DNA from: a bacterium
Lineage (GTDB): Bacteria > Krumholzibacteriota > Krumholzibacteriia > WVZY01
DNA length: 8,201 bases
Direction of reading: 5' to 3'
NCBI GenBank assembly: GCA_027296025.1
Contig: JAPUJU010000377.1
Span: forward strand, 1-8,201
Shown: in pieces, positions 1 through 6,266 of the stretch
How positions within the stretch are numbered: position 1 is the stretch's first letter
Layout: each line of letters begins with the position of its first letter
Program-made: the position numbers and the translations under genes
The notes under the pieces: generated by a model
Told to the model about the DNA's origin: nothing
Database searches by the model: none
What the model saw: only the letters and a program-made list of their open reading frames with translations

Positions 1-735
1 ATCGGACTCAATCGCCGTCCGGGCGAGAGCCACGTCAGAGTTATCGGGGTTCTGGTCGAGCAGGCGAATCGCCTCGCCGGTCTCGCCGGTCCAATGCAGC
101 GCCCAGGCAAGGCCGACGGTCGCATCCAAGTTTGTCCGGTCGCCCGAGCGAATCGTGTCGAACATCGCGGTGGCACTGTGGTTCTTGCCCGCCCAGTTCG
201 TGGTTTCCGCCAGACCGATCTGCGCCTCGACATTCTCGGGCTCGGTCTCGAGAACTTCGATGTAGTGCTTCTCGGCGGACGAATAATCGCCCTGCCACAA
301 CTTCACTTTGGCAAGACCGAGCAGCACCTCGTTTCGCCGGTCACCGGCATCTTCGAGCATGTCCGTATAGGCAGTGTCCGCTTCGGCGTGCCGCCCGCCC
401 CAGTTCAACGCCAGGGCACGACCGATGCGCGCATCCAGGTTGTCGGGGTGGGCATCGAGAAACACGTCAAACCAGTAAAGCGCCGAGTCGGTCTTCTCGG
501 CCCAAGTGTACTGACGGGCAAGCTCGTATGCGACGATGGGCGCCCTCCTCGAATCTTCGGCAATGGCTTGCGAATAGAGATCGATCGACTGGCGGTGACG
601 GTCGTTGCCGGCAGCGAGGCGCGCCTGGTCGACGAGCTCGCCCGCCGGAGGCTCGGGAACCTCCGCGCGAACATAGATGGCGAACACCATGAAGATGAAG
701 CCGAGAATCAGTGCGACGACTTGTTGTAATTTCAT
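1..735 (-). CDS. Exported TPR protein, N-terminal 245 residues (C-terminus off the left edge); PgaA-like candidate
   Basis: The frame is open from ATG at 735 to the window edge with no stop. The N-terminus has a Sec signal peptide (residues 1-24, hydrophobic core VVALILGFIFMVFAIYV, likely cleavage VRA|EV). The mature part is at least five helical repeats of 34-35 residues, with the signature GLAxxxxWxGxxxxA. The tryptophans recur at residues 78, 112, 147, 181 and 215. This is a tetratricopeptide solenoid in the style of the periplasmic parts of PgaA, HmsH and BcsC, where TPRs guide a polysaccharide to an outer-membrane barrel. The gene starts 32 bases after the GT2 gene, with a purine-rich RBS (AAGAGAG) about 6 bases before the ATG, so it is probably co-transcribed. 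I infer that the unseen C-terminus is a beta-barrel (PgaA or YaiO type). A free periplasmic TPR protein is the alternative. The reading frame and TPR call are firm; the export role is inference from neighbours. Confidence 0.85.
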   Translation of the reverse strand, partial: MKLQQVVALILGFIFMVFAIYVRAEVPEPPAGELVDQARLAAGNDRHRQSIDLYSQAIAEDSRRAPIVAYELARQYTWAEKTDSALYWFDVFLDAHPDNLDARIGRALALNWGGRHAEADTAYTDMLEDAGDRRNEVLLGLAKVKLWQGDYSSAEKHYIEVLETEPENVEAQIGLAETTNWAGKNHSATAMFDTIRSGDRTNLDATVGLAWALHWTGETGEAIRLLDQNPDNSDVALARTAIESD

Positions 736-767
736 TGTTTTCTCTCTTGTCCTGTGCGCTGGCCGCG

Positions 768-2027
768 CTAACCGACCTCGCGCACCGGTTTCCATTTCGT
801 TGGTTTCAGTTCCGGCTGCGCTCTGAAAAGACCGCGCGGCGTCGAAACGACGCTGACTACGGCCATGAAGACCCAGTAGATTAACGGGTAGAGAACGGCA
901 AAAACGTAGTACCAGGGAAGGTTCCGGTCGTACTTGCGATCGAGCAGCATTCCTACAAGGAGTTGCAGAAGGCACATCGAGCCGATCAACATCCCCCAGT
1001 AATTCGGAATTGGCGATGCGCCGACAGGAGGATAACCCATCGCGTAGGAAAACGCCCAGAGCGACGTCAGTCCGATGAACGCATATGCCCAGAAAATCGA
1101 CAGCACTGATTCCATCATCACGGGCCACAGGCGGCGGCACTTCCAGGAAAACACGCCTTTCGCATGCCGACGAAGCACCTGTCCCATCCCTTCCGACCAG
1201 CGGCACCGCTGCCGCCAGAGTCCACGAACGCTCACCGGCACACGCATCCACACGATCGCCCTGGGTTCGTAGCGTATATCGTAGTGCCGTCGCTGCAGTT
1301 TCCACGTCAGGTCGATGTCCTCTGTTGCCATGTCCGGACTGAATGCGCCGACATCGAGCAGCGCGGTCCGGTGAAACGCACCCACAACGCCACTGATTGT
1401 CAGCAGCTTGCCCCAGATTCTGCTCCCCCGGCGCTGGAGCGAAACGATCGATGAAAACTCGATCGCCTGCAGCTTACTGAGCAGGCTATGCCGGTTCGCG
1501 ACTCGTGGGTTCCCGGTTACTGCGGCGACACGAGACGACTTGAAATGCGGCACCATTGCCTTGAGCACGCCGGGATCGGGGACGGCGTCCGCATCGATCA
1601 TCAGGAAGATTTCGCCGTTGGCGAGCGGAATCGCGTCGTTCAGCGCCATCGCTTTTCCTTCGTTTGCCAGTTTGGTGACGAGCCGGATCGCGCCCCCATC
1701 GGAGAACTTTCTAAGAATCGATGAGGTCCCGTCCGTCGACCCATCATCAACGACAAGGGTTTCGTAGTTCGGGTAGTCGATTGCAAGACACCCCTCGATC
1801 GTCTGTTGGATGTGGTCCTGCTCGTTGTATGCGGAAATTAGAACGGTGACGGGTGGCACGTACCGGTGATCGAAGACCGGTTTTTTGCGTTCCCGGCGGA
1901 AAAAAAACACAATAGATGTAAAGACCCACATCGCGCTGCTAAAGATTGGGTACCACGCAAAGAATATCAACACGACCAGATAGATCGGGCTGCGTTGAAT
2001 GGATTCGAGAACGGTTATGATGTCCAT
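768..2027 (-). CDS. pgaC: PgaC/IcaA-like processive family 2 glycosyltransferase, exopolysaccharide synthase
   Basis: A 419-residue membrane GT2 enzyme of the length usual for PgaC/IcaA. The N-terminal hydrophobic stretch (residues 14-43, ending in the basic FFFRRERKK) is followed by a cytoplasmic GT-A domain. That domain has SAYNEQ at 65-70, the first nucleotide-sugar aspartates in VDDGSTDG (D94, D95), DAD at 145-147, the general-base motif TED at 235-237, and QRCRW at 273-277, the Q(R/Q)xRW signature of processive synthases. Hydrophobic segments at about 303-330, 344-362 and 372-396 would form the membrane channel. Family knowledge: such enzymes polymerise UDP-GlcNAc into beta-1,6-GlcNAc and pass it across the inner membrane. 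The PgaD-like gene lies 2 bases upstream and a TPR exporter candidate downstream, which favours a PNAG-type polymer. Hyaluronan-, cellulose- or other beta-glycan synthases share the motifs, so the substrate is inferred. All catalytic motifs are present. Confidence 0.88.
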   Translation of the reverse strand: MDIITVLESIQRSPIYLVVLIFFAWYPIFSSAMWVFTSIVFFFRRERKKPVFDHRYVPPVTVLISAYNEQDHIQQTIEGCLAIDYPNYETLVVDDGSTDGTSSILRKFSDGGAIRLVTKLANEGKAMALNDAIPLANGEIFLMIDADAVPDPGVLKAMVPHFKSSRVAAVTGNPRVANRHSLLSKLQAIEFSSIVSLQRRGSRIWGKLLTISGVVGAFHRTALLDVGAFSPDMATEDIDLTWKLQRRHYDIRYEPRAIVWMRVPVSVRGLWRQRCRWSEGMGQVLRRHAKGVFSWKCRRLWPVMMESVLSIFWAYAFIGLTSLWAFSYAMGYPPVGASPIPNYWGMLIGSMCLLQLLVGMLLDRKYDRNLPWYYVFAVLYPLIYWVFMAVVSVVSTPRGLFRAQPELKPTKWKPVREVG

Positions 2028-2029
2028 AT

Positions 2030-2434
2030 CTAAGCCGGTGGCACCGCTGGTGGCCGCAGCACCGGAACCGCACGAAAGATCTTTTCTTCGATCAGCCGGT
2101 TCTTGTGCAGGGTCGTCTTCACTTCGACGGCGATGTGGTTGGTGGCCCTCAACTTTTTGAGGTCCTGGATCGCAACCCAGCGGCCCATGTAATCGAATGA
2201 CGGAACACTCACATTCGCTCTACGGGCGCTTCGCCGGCCCAGTTTTCGGTAGATCCGCACGTTGTGATAGATCCAGGTGATCATACCCAGCGCGCTGAGA
2301 ATCGACAGAGCCGACAGCGTGAAAATGGCCGTTTTGGTATCCTGGCTCATCCCGCGACTCATCACGAGGTACCAGTAGAAGCCAAAGACAACCCAGAGCA
2401 ATAACGCCAGCAATGCGTGCAGAATATTTCTCAC
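2030..2434 (-). CDS. pgaD: Small two-helix membrane protein, PgaD-like synthase subunit
   Basis: A 134-residue protein with two transmembrane helices (about residues 4-25 and 35-56) followed by a basic juxtamembrane stretch (RIYRKLGRRSARR) and a cytoplasmic tail of about 70 residues ending in a proline-rich patch. This is the architecture of PgaD/HmsS, which from memory also has a Trp-rich first helix and a W-x3-N motif closing the second helix; here W54 and N58 (WIYHN) fit. In E. coli, PgaD binds PgaC and the pair senses cyclic di-GMP. The stop is 2 bases before the GT2 start, so the two are almost certainly translated together. The start is GTG at 2434, because an in-frame stop lies two codons upstream; the RBS is weak. 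Identity rests on topology, a short motif and the adjacent PgaC-like gene, not on strong sequence similarity. Another small synthase partner is possible. Confidence 0.72.
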   Translation of the reverse strand: MRNILHALLALLLWVVFGFYWYLVMSRGMSQDTKTAIFTLSALSILSALGMITWIYHNVRIYRKLGRRSARRANVSVPSFDYMGRWVAIQDLKKLRATNHIAVEVKTTLHKNRLIEEKIFRAVPVLRPPAVPPA

Positions 2435-2447
2435 GTTTCAGGCCGCT

Positions 2448-2460
2448 TTCGAGAATCGAA
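2448..2460 (-). other. Small inverted repeat in the pgaD-like leader
   Basis: TTCGA and TCGAA flank a 3-base TTC loop, ending 13 bases before the GTG start. The hairpin would sit next to a region that lacks a good Shine-Dalgarno sequence, so it might affect initiation. It is only 5 bp and could be chance. Confidence 0.25.
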
Positions 2461-2565
2461 GTATGTGAAGAGATTGCTTTGCGGATTTAGAGAATCGCTG
2501 ATGATACGGGATGCTTCACGGTCGGCCCTCGTCGGGCATGGACCTCCTGTATCGCCTGGGGATAA

Positions 2566-2581
2566 TGCAATCGACGTGCCC
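2566..2581 (-). promoter_or_regulatory. Sigma-54 (RpoN) type promoter for the exopolysaccharide operon
   Basis: Read on the minus strand, the site is GGGCAC-GTCGA-TTGCA. Against the RpoN consensus TGGCAC-N5-TTGCA only the first T differs. The invariant GG (-25/-24) and GC (-13/-12) have the required spacing. It lies in the 223-base intergenic region and points at the PgaD-like gene. The predicted start is near 2555, giving a leader of about 121 bases. No activator gene is visible in the window. The rest of the gap (2582-2657) holds pyrimidine-rich CCTTCC-type repeats on the minus strand, a possible but unproven activator region. Confidence 0.65.
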
Positions 2582-2657
2582 ACCCTGAAACGCCCTATCG
2601 CGCGCAATGGTGTCGGGGAAGGCAAGGTAAGGAAGGGATGTTCGCTGTTGAGGTGAA

Positions 2658-4430
2658 TTATTTCTTCAGAACGAGGAACGTTACGTCATCGATCTGTTCG
2701 CTTTCATCCATGTAGTCCTTGAGGTGTTTGAAGAGTTCCTTGCACAAACGGGTCGGGGCAAGGGACCGGTTCGCGCGAAGGAACTTCAGGAGGCGTGCCT
2801 GGCCGAACGGCTGGTCCGCCGGGTTCGTCGCATCGGTCGTCCCGTCGGTGTAGATGAAGAGGAGCTCGTCTTTGAGCTGGAATGCGCCCTGCTGGAGCTG
2901 AATGTTATCTAGAACACCGAGTATCGGGCCGCCCGTTTCGAGCAAACGATGCTTCCCGTTGGGGGACATGAGGATGGCCGGGTTGTGTCCCGCGTTGCAA
3001 TAGGTCACATCACCCGTCTCACGGTTCAAAACGCCGATGAAGGCCGTGACGAAATCGTGGGGGCGGACGGTCTCCAGGAGAATCTCATTCGCGCGGATGG
3101 CGATGTCCCGGGCACTGTAAAAATACGGCGCGGCCGTATGAAGCGTCGCCCGAAAACAGGACATGATGATCGACGCGGGAACGCCCTTGCCGGCCACGTC
3201 GGCAATCGCAAATAGCGTGTACGGTTTTTTCAGGGGGAAGACGTCAAAGTAGTCGCCGCTTAGTTCGAGCGACGGATAATTTCGTCCGGTCAGGGTGAAC
3301 CGGCCCAACTTCTGGGATTTTCTGGGTGTAAAAAACTGCTGGATGGTGCGTGCGAGCCGAAGTTCCCTCACAATTCCCCGTTTCTCCCGCGCCTCCTGGG
3401 AAAGCCTCGCCCGCTCGATGGACACGGCCGCCTGCATGGCAAACGTGGTGAGCAGGTTCAAATCCGGTTCCCGGTACGCATCGACCTGGTTGCTCTCCAA
3501 GTTGACCACCCCGACAACCTTCCCCCGGATGAGCATCGGCGCAACGATCTCCGACCGCGTCTCGATCCGAACGTTGACGTACCGTTCGTCCCGCCGCGTA
3601 TCACCGACAACAGCTCCCCGTTTCTTGCGCGCCACCCAACCGACGATGCCCTCGTCCATCTTGAGGCGCAACTTCTTCTCCTTCTCGGGATCGTAACCGT
3701 GGTGCAGGTGGCTTACGATTTCGCGCTCTTTACGGTCGAGGACGAAGATTGCAGCCGCATCGTAATGGAGAATTTTCTTGAGTCCCTTGAGAATCTCGTT
3801 GAGCACTTCATCAAGCGTGAGCGACTTGCCGAGCGCCACACTGATTTTGTAAAGCACCGAATGCTCCAGCCGCCCACGCTCCGCTTCGCGGTAAAGGCGC
3901 GCGTTGTCCAGCGCCGTCGCGATGTGGTCGCCGAGCGCCATGAACAAGTGGAGGTCGTCTTGTGTAAACGGCTCTTTGCCACGGCGGTTCACTGCTTCGA
4001 TGACACCGATGAACCGGTTACGTTGCCTGAGAGGAATACTGAGGATCGAACGCACCTTCAGGCCGAGTGCCTTTTCGATCCGGCGCGAATAGCGTTTGTC
4101 CTTCTTGATGTCATTGACGATCGCCGGCCGCTGGTGTTTCGCCACCCAACCGACAACACCCTCCCCAACCGGGATCCGGACACCCTCGATCGAACGGCGG
4201 TGCTTGCCTCGCGCCACCTCGAACACCATGTTCTCTTTCTTCTCGTCGAAAAAAAGAATAGAAACGGTTTCAACATTGAGCGCATCCCCGACAATCTTCA
4301 GTATGACGTTGACGAGCCGGTCGAAGTTCAGCGTGGAATTGAGTGCGTGACTGGACTTCTCGAGGAGTTCGAGATCCTTGATACGCCGCGCAAGGAGTTC
4401 GTCGGAGTTCTTCCTGGGGCTGCCGGCCAT
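2658..4430 (-). CDS. GAF-GAF-PP2C (SpoIIE/RsbU-type) serine/threonine phosphatase
   Basis: A 590-residue soluble protein. Two tandem GAF sensor domains occupy about residues 25-180 and 190-340. They look duplicated: each has the pattern GxVGWVA (91-97, 261-267) followed by a D-x-RY motif (DKRY 111-114, DERY 281-284). A helical linker (341-370, RLARTIQQFFTP) leads to a PP2C/SpoIIE phosphatase domain with its metal-binding motifs intact: SGDYFD (391-396), ADVAGKG (410-416), CNAGHNP (478-484), YTDGTTDA (527-534) and DDVT (581-584). Family knowledge: such proteins dephosphorylate anti-sigma-factor antagonists (STAS proteins) in partner-switching pathways when a signal binds the GAF domains. No STAS or HPK-type kinase partner is present here. 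The ATG overlaps the mrp stop by one base (TGATG) and has no clear RBS of its own, so translation is probably coupled to mrp. The GAF ligand is unknown. Confidence 0.93.
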   Translation of the reverse strand: MAGSPRKNSDELLARRIKDLELLEKSSHALNSTLNFDRLVNVILKIVGDALNVETVSILFFDEKKENMVFEVARGKHRRSIEGVRIPVGEGVVGWVAKHQRPAIVNDIKKDKRYSRRIEKALGLKVRSILSIPLRQRNRFIGVIEAVNRRGKEPFTQDDLHLFMALGDHIATALDNARLYREAERGRLEHSVLYKISVALGKSLTLDEVLNEILKGLKKILHYDAAAIFVLDRKEREIVSHLHHGYDPEKEKKLRLKMDEGIVGWVARKKRGAVVGDTRRDERYVNVRIETRSEIVAPMLIRGKVVGVVNLESNQVDAYREPDLNLLTTFAMQAAVSIERARLSQEAREKRGIVRELRLARTIQQFFTPRKSQKLGRFTLTGRNYPSLELSGDYFDVFPLKKPYTLFAIADVAGKGVPASIIMSCFRATLHTAAPYFYSARDIAIRANEILLETVRPHDFVTAFIGVLNRETGDVTYCNAGHNPAILMSPNGKHRLLETGGPILGVLDNIQLQQGAFQLKDELLFIYTDGTTDATNPADQPFGQARLLKFLRANRSLAPTRLCKELFKHLKDYMDESEQIDDVTFLVLKK

Positions 4431-5497
4431 CAGGCTTTCGGGTACCGTTCGAGAATCTTATCGGCGATGGAGAAGAACGCGCCGGTGATCGGCGAGTTTC
4501 TGTCTGCGACTACGATCGGACGACCCGTGTCCCCGCCGGCCCGAACGTCCGGGTGGAGCGGTATTCTGCCGATGACATCAGTGCTGGTGCGGCTGGAAAT
4601 CTTGGCTCCACCGCCGGAATCGAAGATCGCCGTTTCTTCTCCGCAGTGCGGGCAGACGAATGTGCTCATGTTCTCGACGATCCCAAACACCGGCACGTGG
4701 ACCTGCTCGAACATACGAAGTCCCTTCTCTGCATCGACAAGCGAGAGCTCGGACGGCGTCGTCACGATGATCGCTCCGGTGATCGGAACGGTCTGTGCGA
4801 GGGTGAGCTGCACATCTCCCGTACCCGGGGGCAAATCGATCATCAAATAGTCGAGCTCGCCCCAGTCGACATCCTGGAGCAACTTCTTTACGACACCCGT
4901 GACAATCGGACCACGCCAGATGACCGGGCTCGAGTCATCCGTCAGAAAACCGAGCGACATGAGTTTCACACCGTGCTTCTCGAGGGGACTCAACTCCTTC
5001 GTGTGACCGCGCCGCGGGCGCCCGTCAACGCCAAGCAGAATGTGCAGGCTCGGACCATACACGTCGGAGTCCATCAACCCGACTCGCGCGCCCCGCGCGC
5101 TCAGTGCCAGTGCGAGATTGACACACACCGTCGACTTGCCCACACCGCCCTTACCGCTCGCGACCGCAATAATGTGCTTCACTCCCGGAATCGGCGCCTG
5201 CGAATCGAAAGGGTCACCGGTCCGGGGTGGTCCGGGCTGCCGTTGGGGACTCCCGGGAGCTTTCCGCGTTACGACGGTCACGTCTTTCACGCCCGCGATC
5301 GCAGACACCGCATCGAAACATGCGTCTTCAATGCGTTCGATCTCTCCGGCATTCTCCGCCGGAAGCATCAGCGTCAGTTTGACCACATCGCCCTTGATTT
5401 CGATGTTCGCCACGCGTTGCGCAGCCACGATATCGCCACCTCCCCCGACGTCGGGGATGGTCTGCAATGCCTGCTTTATCTGCGCGCTCTCCAGCAC
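4430..5497 (-). CDS. mrp: Mrp/ApbC (NBP35 family) P-loop ATPase, iron-sulfur cluster carrier
   Basis: A 355-residue protein of usual family length. Residues 1-80 form a MIP18/DUF59-like domain, followed by a Pro/Gly-rich linker (80-105). The ATPase domain has the deviant Walker A GKGGVGKST (115-123), the switch segment DSDVYGPS (143-150), IWRGP (193-197), the Walker B-like DLPPGTGD (221-228) and the cluster-binding CPHC motif (C282, C285) that distinguishes Mrp/NBP35 from MinD/ParA relatives. Family knowledge: as a homodimer it holds a 4Fe-4S cluster between paired CxxC motifs and delivers it to apo-proteins in the cytoplasm. The start is GTG at 5497, preceded 8 bases upstream by GGAGG; an ATG at 5502 is out of frame. 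It is separated from the upstream gene by a terminator and overlaps the phosphatase gene downstream by one base. Confidence 0.96.
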   Translation of the reverse strand: MLESAQIKQALQTIPDVGGGGDIVAAQRVANIEIKGDVVKLTLMLPAENAGEIERIEDACFDAVSAIAGVKDVTVVTRKAPGSPQRQPGPPRTGDPFDSQAPIPGVKHIIAVASGKGGVGKSTVCVNLALALSARGARVGLMDSDVYGPSLHILLGVDGRPRRGHTKELSPLEKHGVKLMSLGFLTDDSSPVIWRGPIVTGVVKKLLQDVDWGELDYLMIDLPPGTGDVQLTLAQTVPITGAIIVTTPSELSLVDAEKGLRMFEQVHVPVFGIVENMSTFVCPHCGEETAIFDSGGGAKISSRTSTDVIGRIPLHPDVRAGGDTGRPIVVADRNSPITGAFFSIADKILERYPKA

Positions 5498-5505
5498 GTC
5501 ATCGG

Positions 5506-5510
5506 CCTCC
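5506..5510 (-). promoter_or_regulatory. Ribosome binding site that fixes the GTG start of mrp
   Basis: GGAGG on the minus strand, 8 bases before the GTG at 5497. It decides for GTG: the ATG in between is out of frame and no other start occurs before the in-frame stop at 5534-5536. Confidence 0.8.
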
Positions 5511-5556
5511 GGTGTCCGTCCGAATGGTTGTTGTCATCGGACGTCAAGATACCACA

Positions 5557-5574
5557 ATCGTATTTAGATACGAT
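5557..5574. promoter_or_regulatory. Perfect inverted repeat upstream of mrp, possible operator
   Basis: ATCGTAT and ATACGAT are perfect 7-base arms around a 4-base spacer (TTAG on the plus strand). The site lies 60 bases upstream of the mrp start in a short AT-richer island. It is not followed by a T-run on the minus strand, so it does not look like a terminator; a dimeric regulator site is more likely. I could not identify a convincing sigma-70 -35/-10 pair in this gap. Confidence 0.4.
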
Positions 5575-5590
5575 CGAAACAAGAGGGTAA

Positions 5591-5619
5591 GAGAAAAACG
5601 ACCGACGCCCTATCGGTCA
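5591..5619 (-). terminator. Intrinsic terminator after the 160-residue exported protein gene
   Basis: On the minus strand GACCGA (5618-5613) pairs with TCGGTC (5605-5600) as a perfect 6-bp stem, extendable by a T-G wobble. Its 7-base loop contains the TAG stop codon of the gene. One base later comes TTTTT followed by TCTC. It isolates the lipoprotein/exported-protein genes from mrp. Confidence 0.75.
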
Positions 5620-6092
5620 GGATCCCAACGGTAGCGGATCCGGTAATCGGAGTCATTCGCGTTCACGGTCACGCCGTAGGTCGCACCGGCGAGAGCGCTG
5701 GCACCGATGATTGCCCACGCGGTCTGTTCGTCGAACAGTCCGAGCGTCGTTCCCACGGCCCCGAGAAACATACCCATCGTCGTCGCAGCGCCGGCCCCGT
5801 AGATCGCACAGTCCAAGGTGGAAAGTTCGAAACGCTCGAAACCGTAGAGGCGCCCGGCTTGAAGAGACAGGCTGGATTGCGCGGAGCCGGCTGCGGAACG
5901 CTGCAGGTATCCCTCCAGAATCCCCACGTCCCCCATCGGCATCCCGAACAGAGACCCCGTATACATTGCAGCTCCGCTCGCCGTGCGGTTGCCGAGGTGC
6001 AGTCCGGGCCATGCTGACGGCCTCTTTTCTTCGGCTCCAGCCGGCATGCCGGAAAGAAGCAGGGCCACGATTATTACGACCCATTTGATCAT
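5610..6092 (-). CDS. Exported or membrane protein of unknown function, 160 residues
   Basis: I do not recognise the family. The ATG at 6092 has a good RBS (GGAGA, 4 bases before). A signal peptide is clear: MIKWVVIIVALLLSGMPAGA with cleavage after residue 20. The mature part has a hydrophilic region (21-90) and then two Gly/Ala-rich hydrophobic segments (about 95-119 and 124-143), separated by a short acidic DEQ turn. It ends in a charged, aromatic tail (YRIRYRWDPDR) resembling a terminal beta-strand. The Gly/Ala-rich pair could be a glycine-zipper-type membrane hairpin; a lipid-free periplasmic protein is the alternative. It lies 174 bases after the lipoprotein gene on the same strand and ends inside an intrinsic terminator, so the two may form one unit. 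Base composition resembles its neighbours, with no sign of transfer. Confidence 0.85.
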   Translation of the reverse strand: MIKWVVIIVALLLSGMPAGAEEKRPSAWPGLHLGNRTASGAAMYTGSLFGMPMGDVGILEGYLQRSAAGSAQSSLSLQAGRLYGFERFELSTLDCAIYGAGAATTMGMFLGAVGTTLGLFDEQTAWAIIGASALAGATYGVTVNANDSDYRIRYRWDPDR

Positions 6093-6228
6093 GGCGTCTC
6101 CAACCGTTTCTCATTCTCCTACGGGAAGGATACCGCAAGAGTTGCAGAACGAAAAGTCCAAAGGGGGAGGTTCGCCACGGGCGCATCTATGGGGAAGTTA
6201 GCGGAGCTTTCCGGCGGGACCGAACACG

Positions 6229-6253
6229 CGTCTCCTGCTTCAGCGACGAGACG
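6229..6253 (-). other. Hairpin in the lipoprotein/exported-protein gap
   Basis: CGTCTC and GAGACG form a perfect 6-bp stem around a 13-base loop, beginning 13 bases after the lipoprotein stop codon. No T-run follows on the minus strand, so it is not a standard intrinsic terminator. It could stabilise a 3' end or be chance. I see no convincing promoter in the rest of the gap (6093-6266). Confidence 0.35.
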
Positions 6254-6266
6254 GGCGGGAGCGTCC

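Noticed and set aside
94..729. Plus-strand open frame of 211 codons at the left end
   Set aside because: It is antisense to the TPR gene, whose 34-residue periodicity is unmistakable on the minus strand.
2431..2625. Minus-strand 64-codon frame ending in a GTGA overlap with the PgaD-like start
   Set aside because: It begins at TTG, spans the sigma-54 site, has no start codon after the predicted transcription start, and has no protein-like features. The overlap is probably chance.
3699..4850. Plus-strand open frame of 383 codons opposite the phosphatase and mrp
   Set aside because: It crosses two well-supported minus-strand genes with intact motifs, its translation shows no recognisable domain, and GC-rich codon bias explains open antisense frames.
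4553..5590. Plus-strand open frame of 345 codons opposite mrp
   Set aside because: A shadow of the mrp coding sequence, with arginine-rich composition and no motif.
6113..6170. Possible promoter before the 160-residue exported protein (TTGGAC with a downstream TATCCT)
   Set aside because: The spacing between the two hexamers is 23 bases and neither pairs with another good element.
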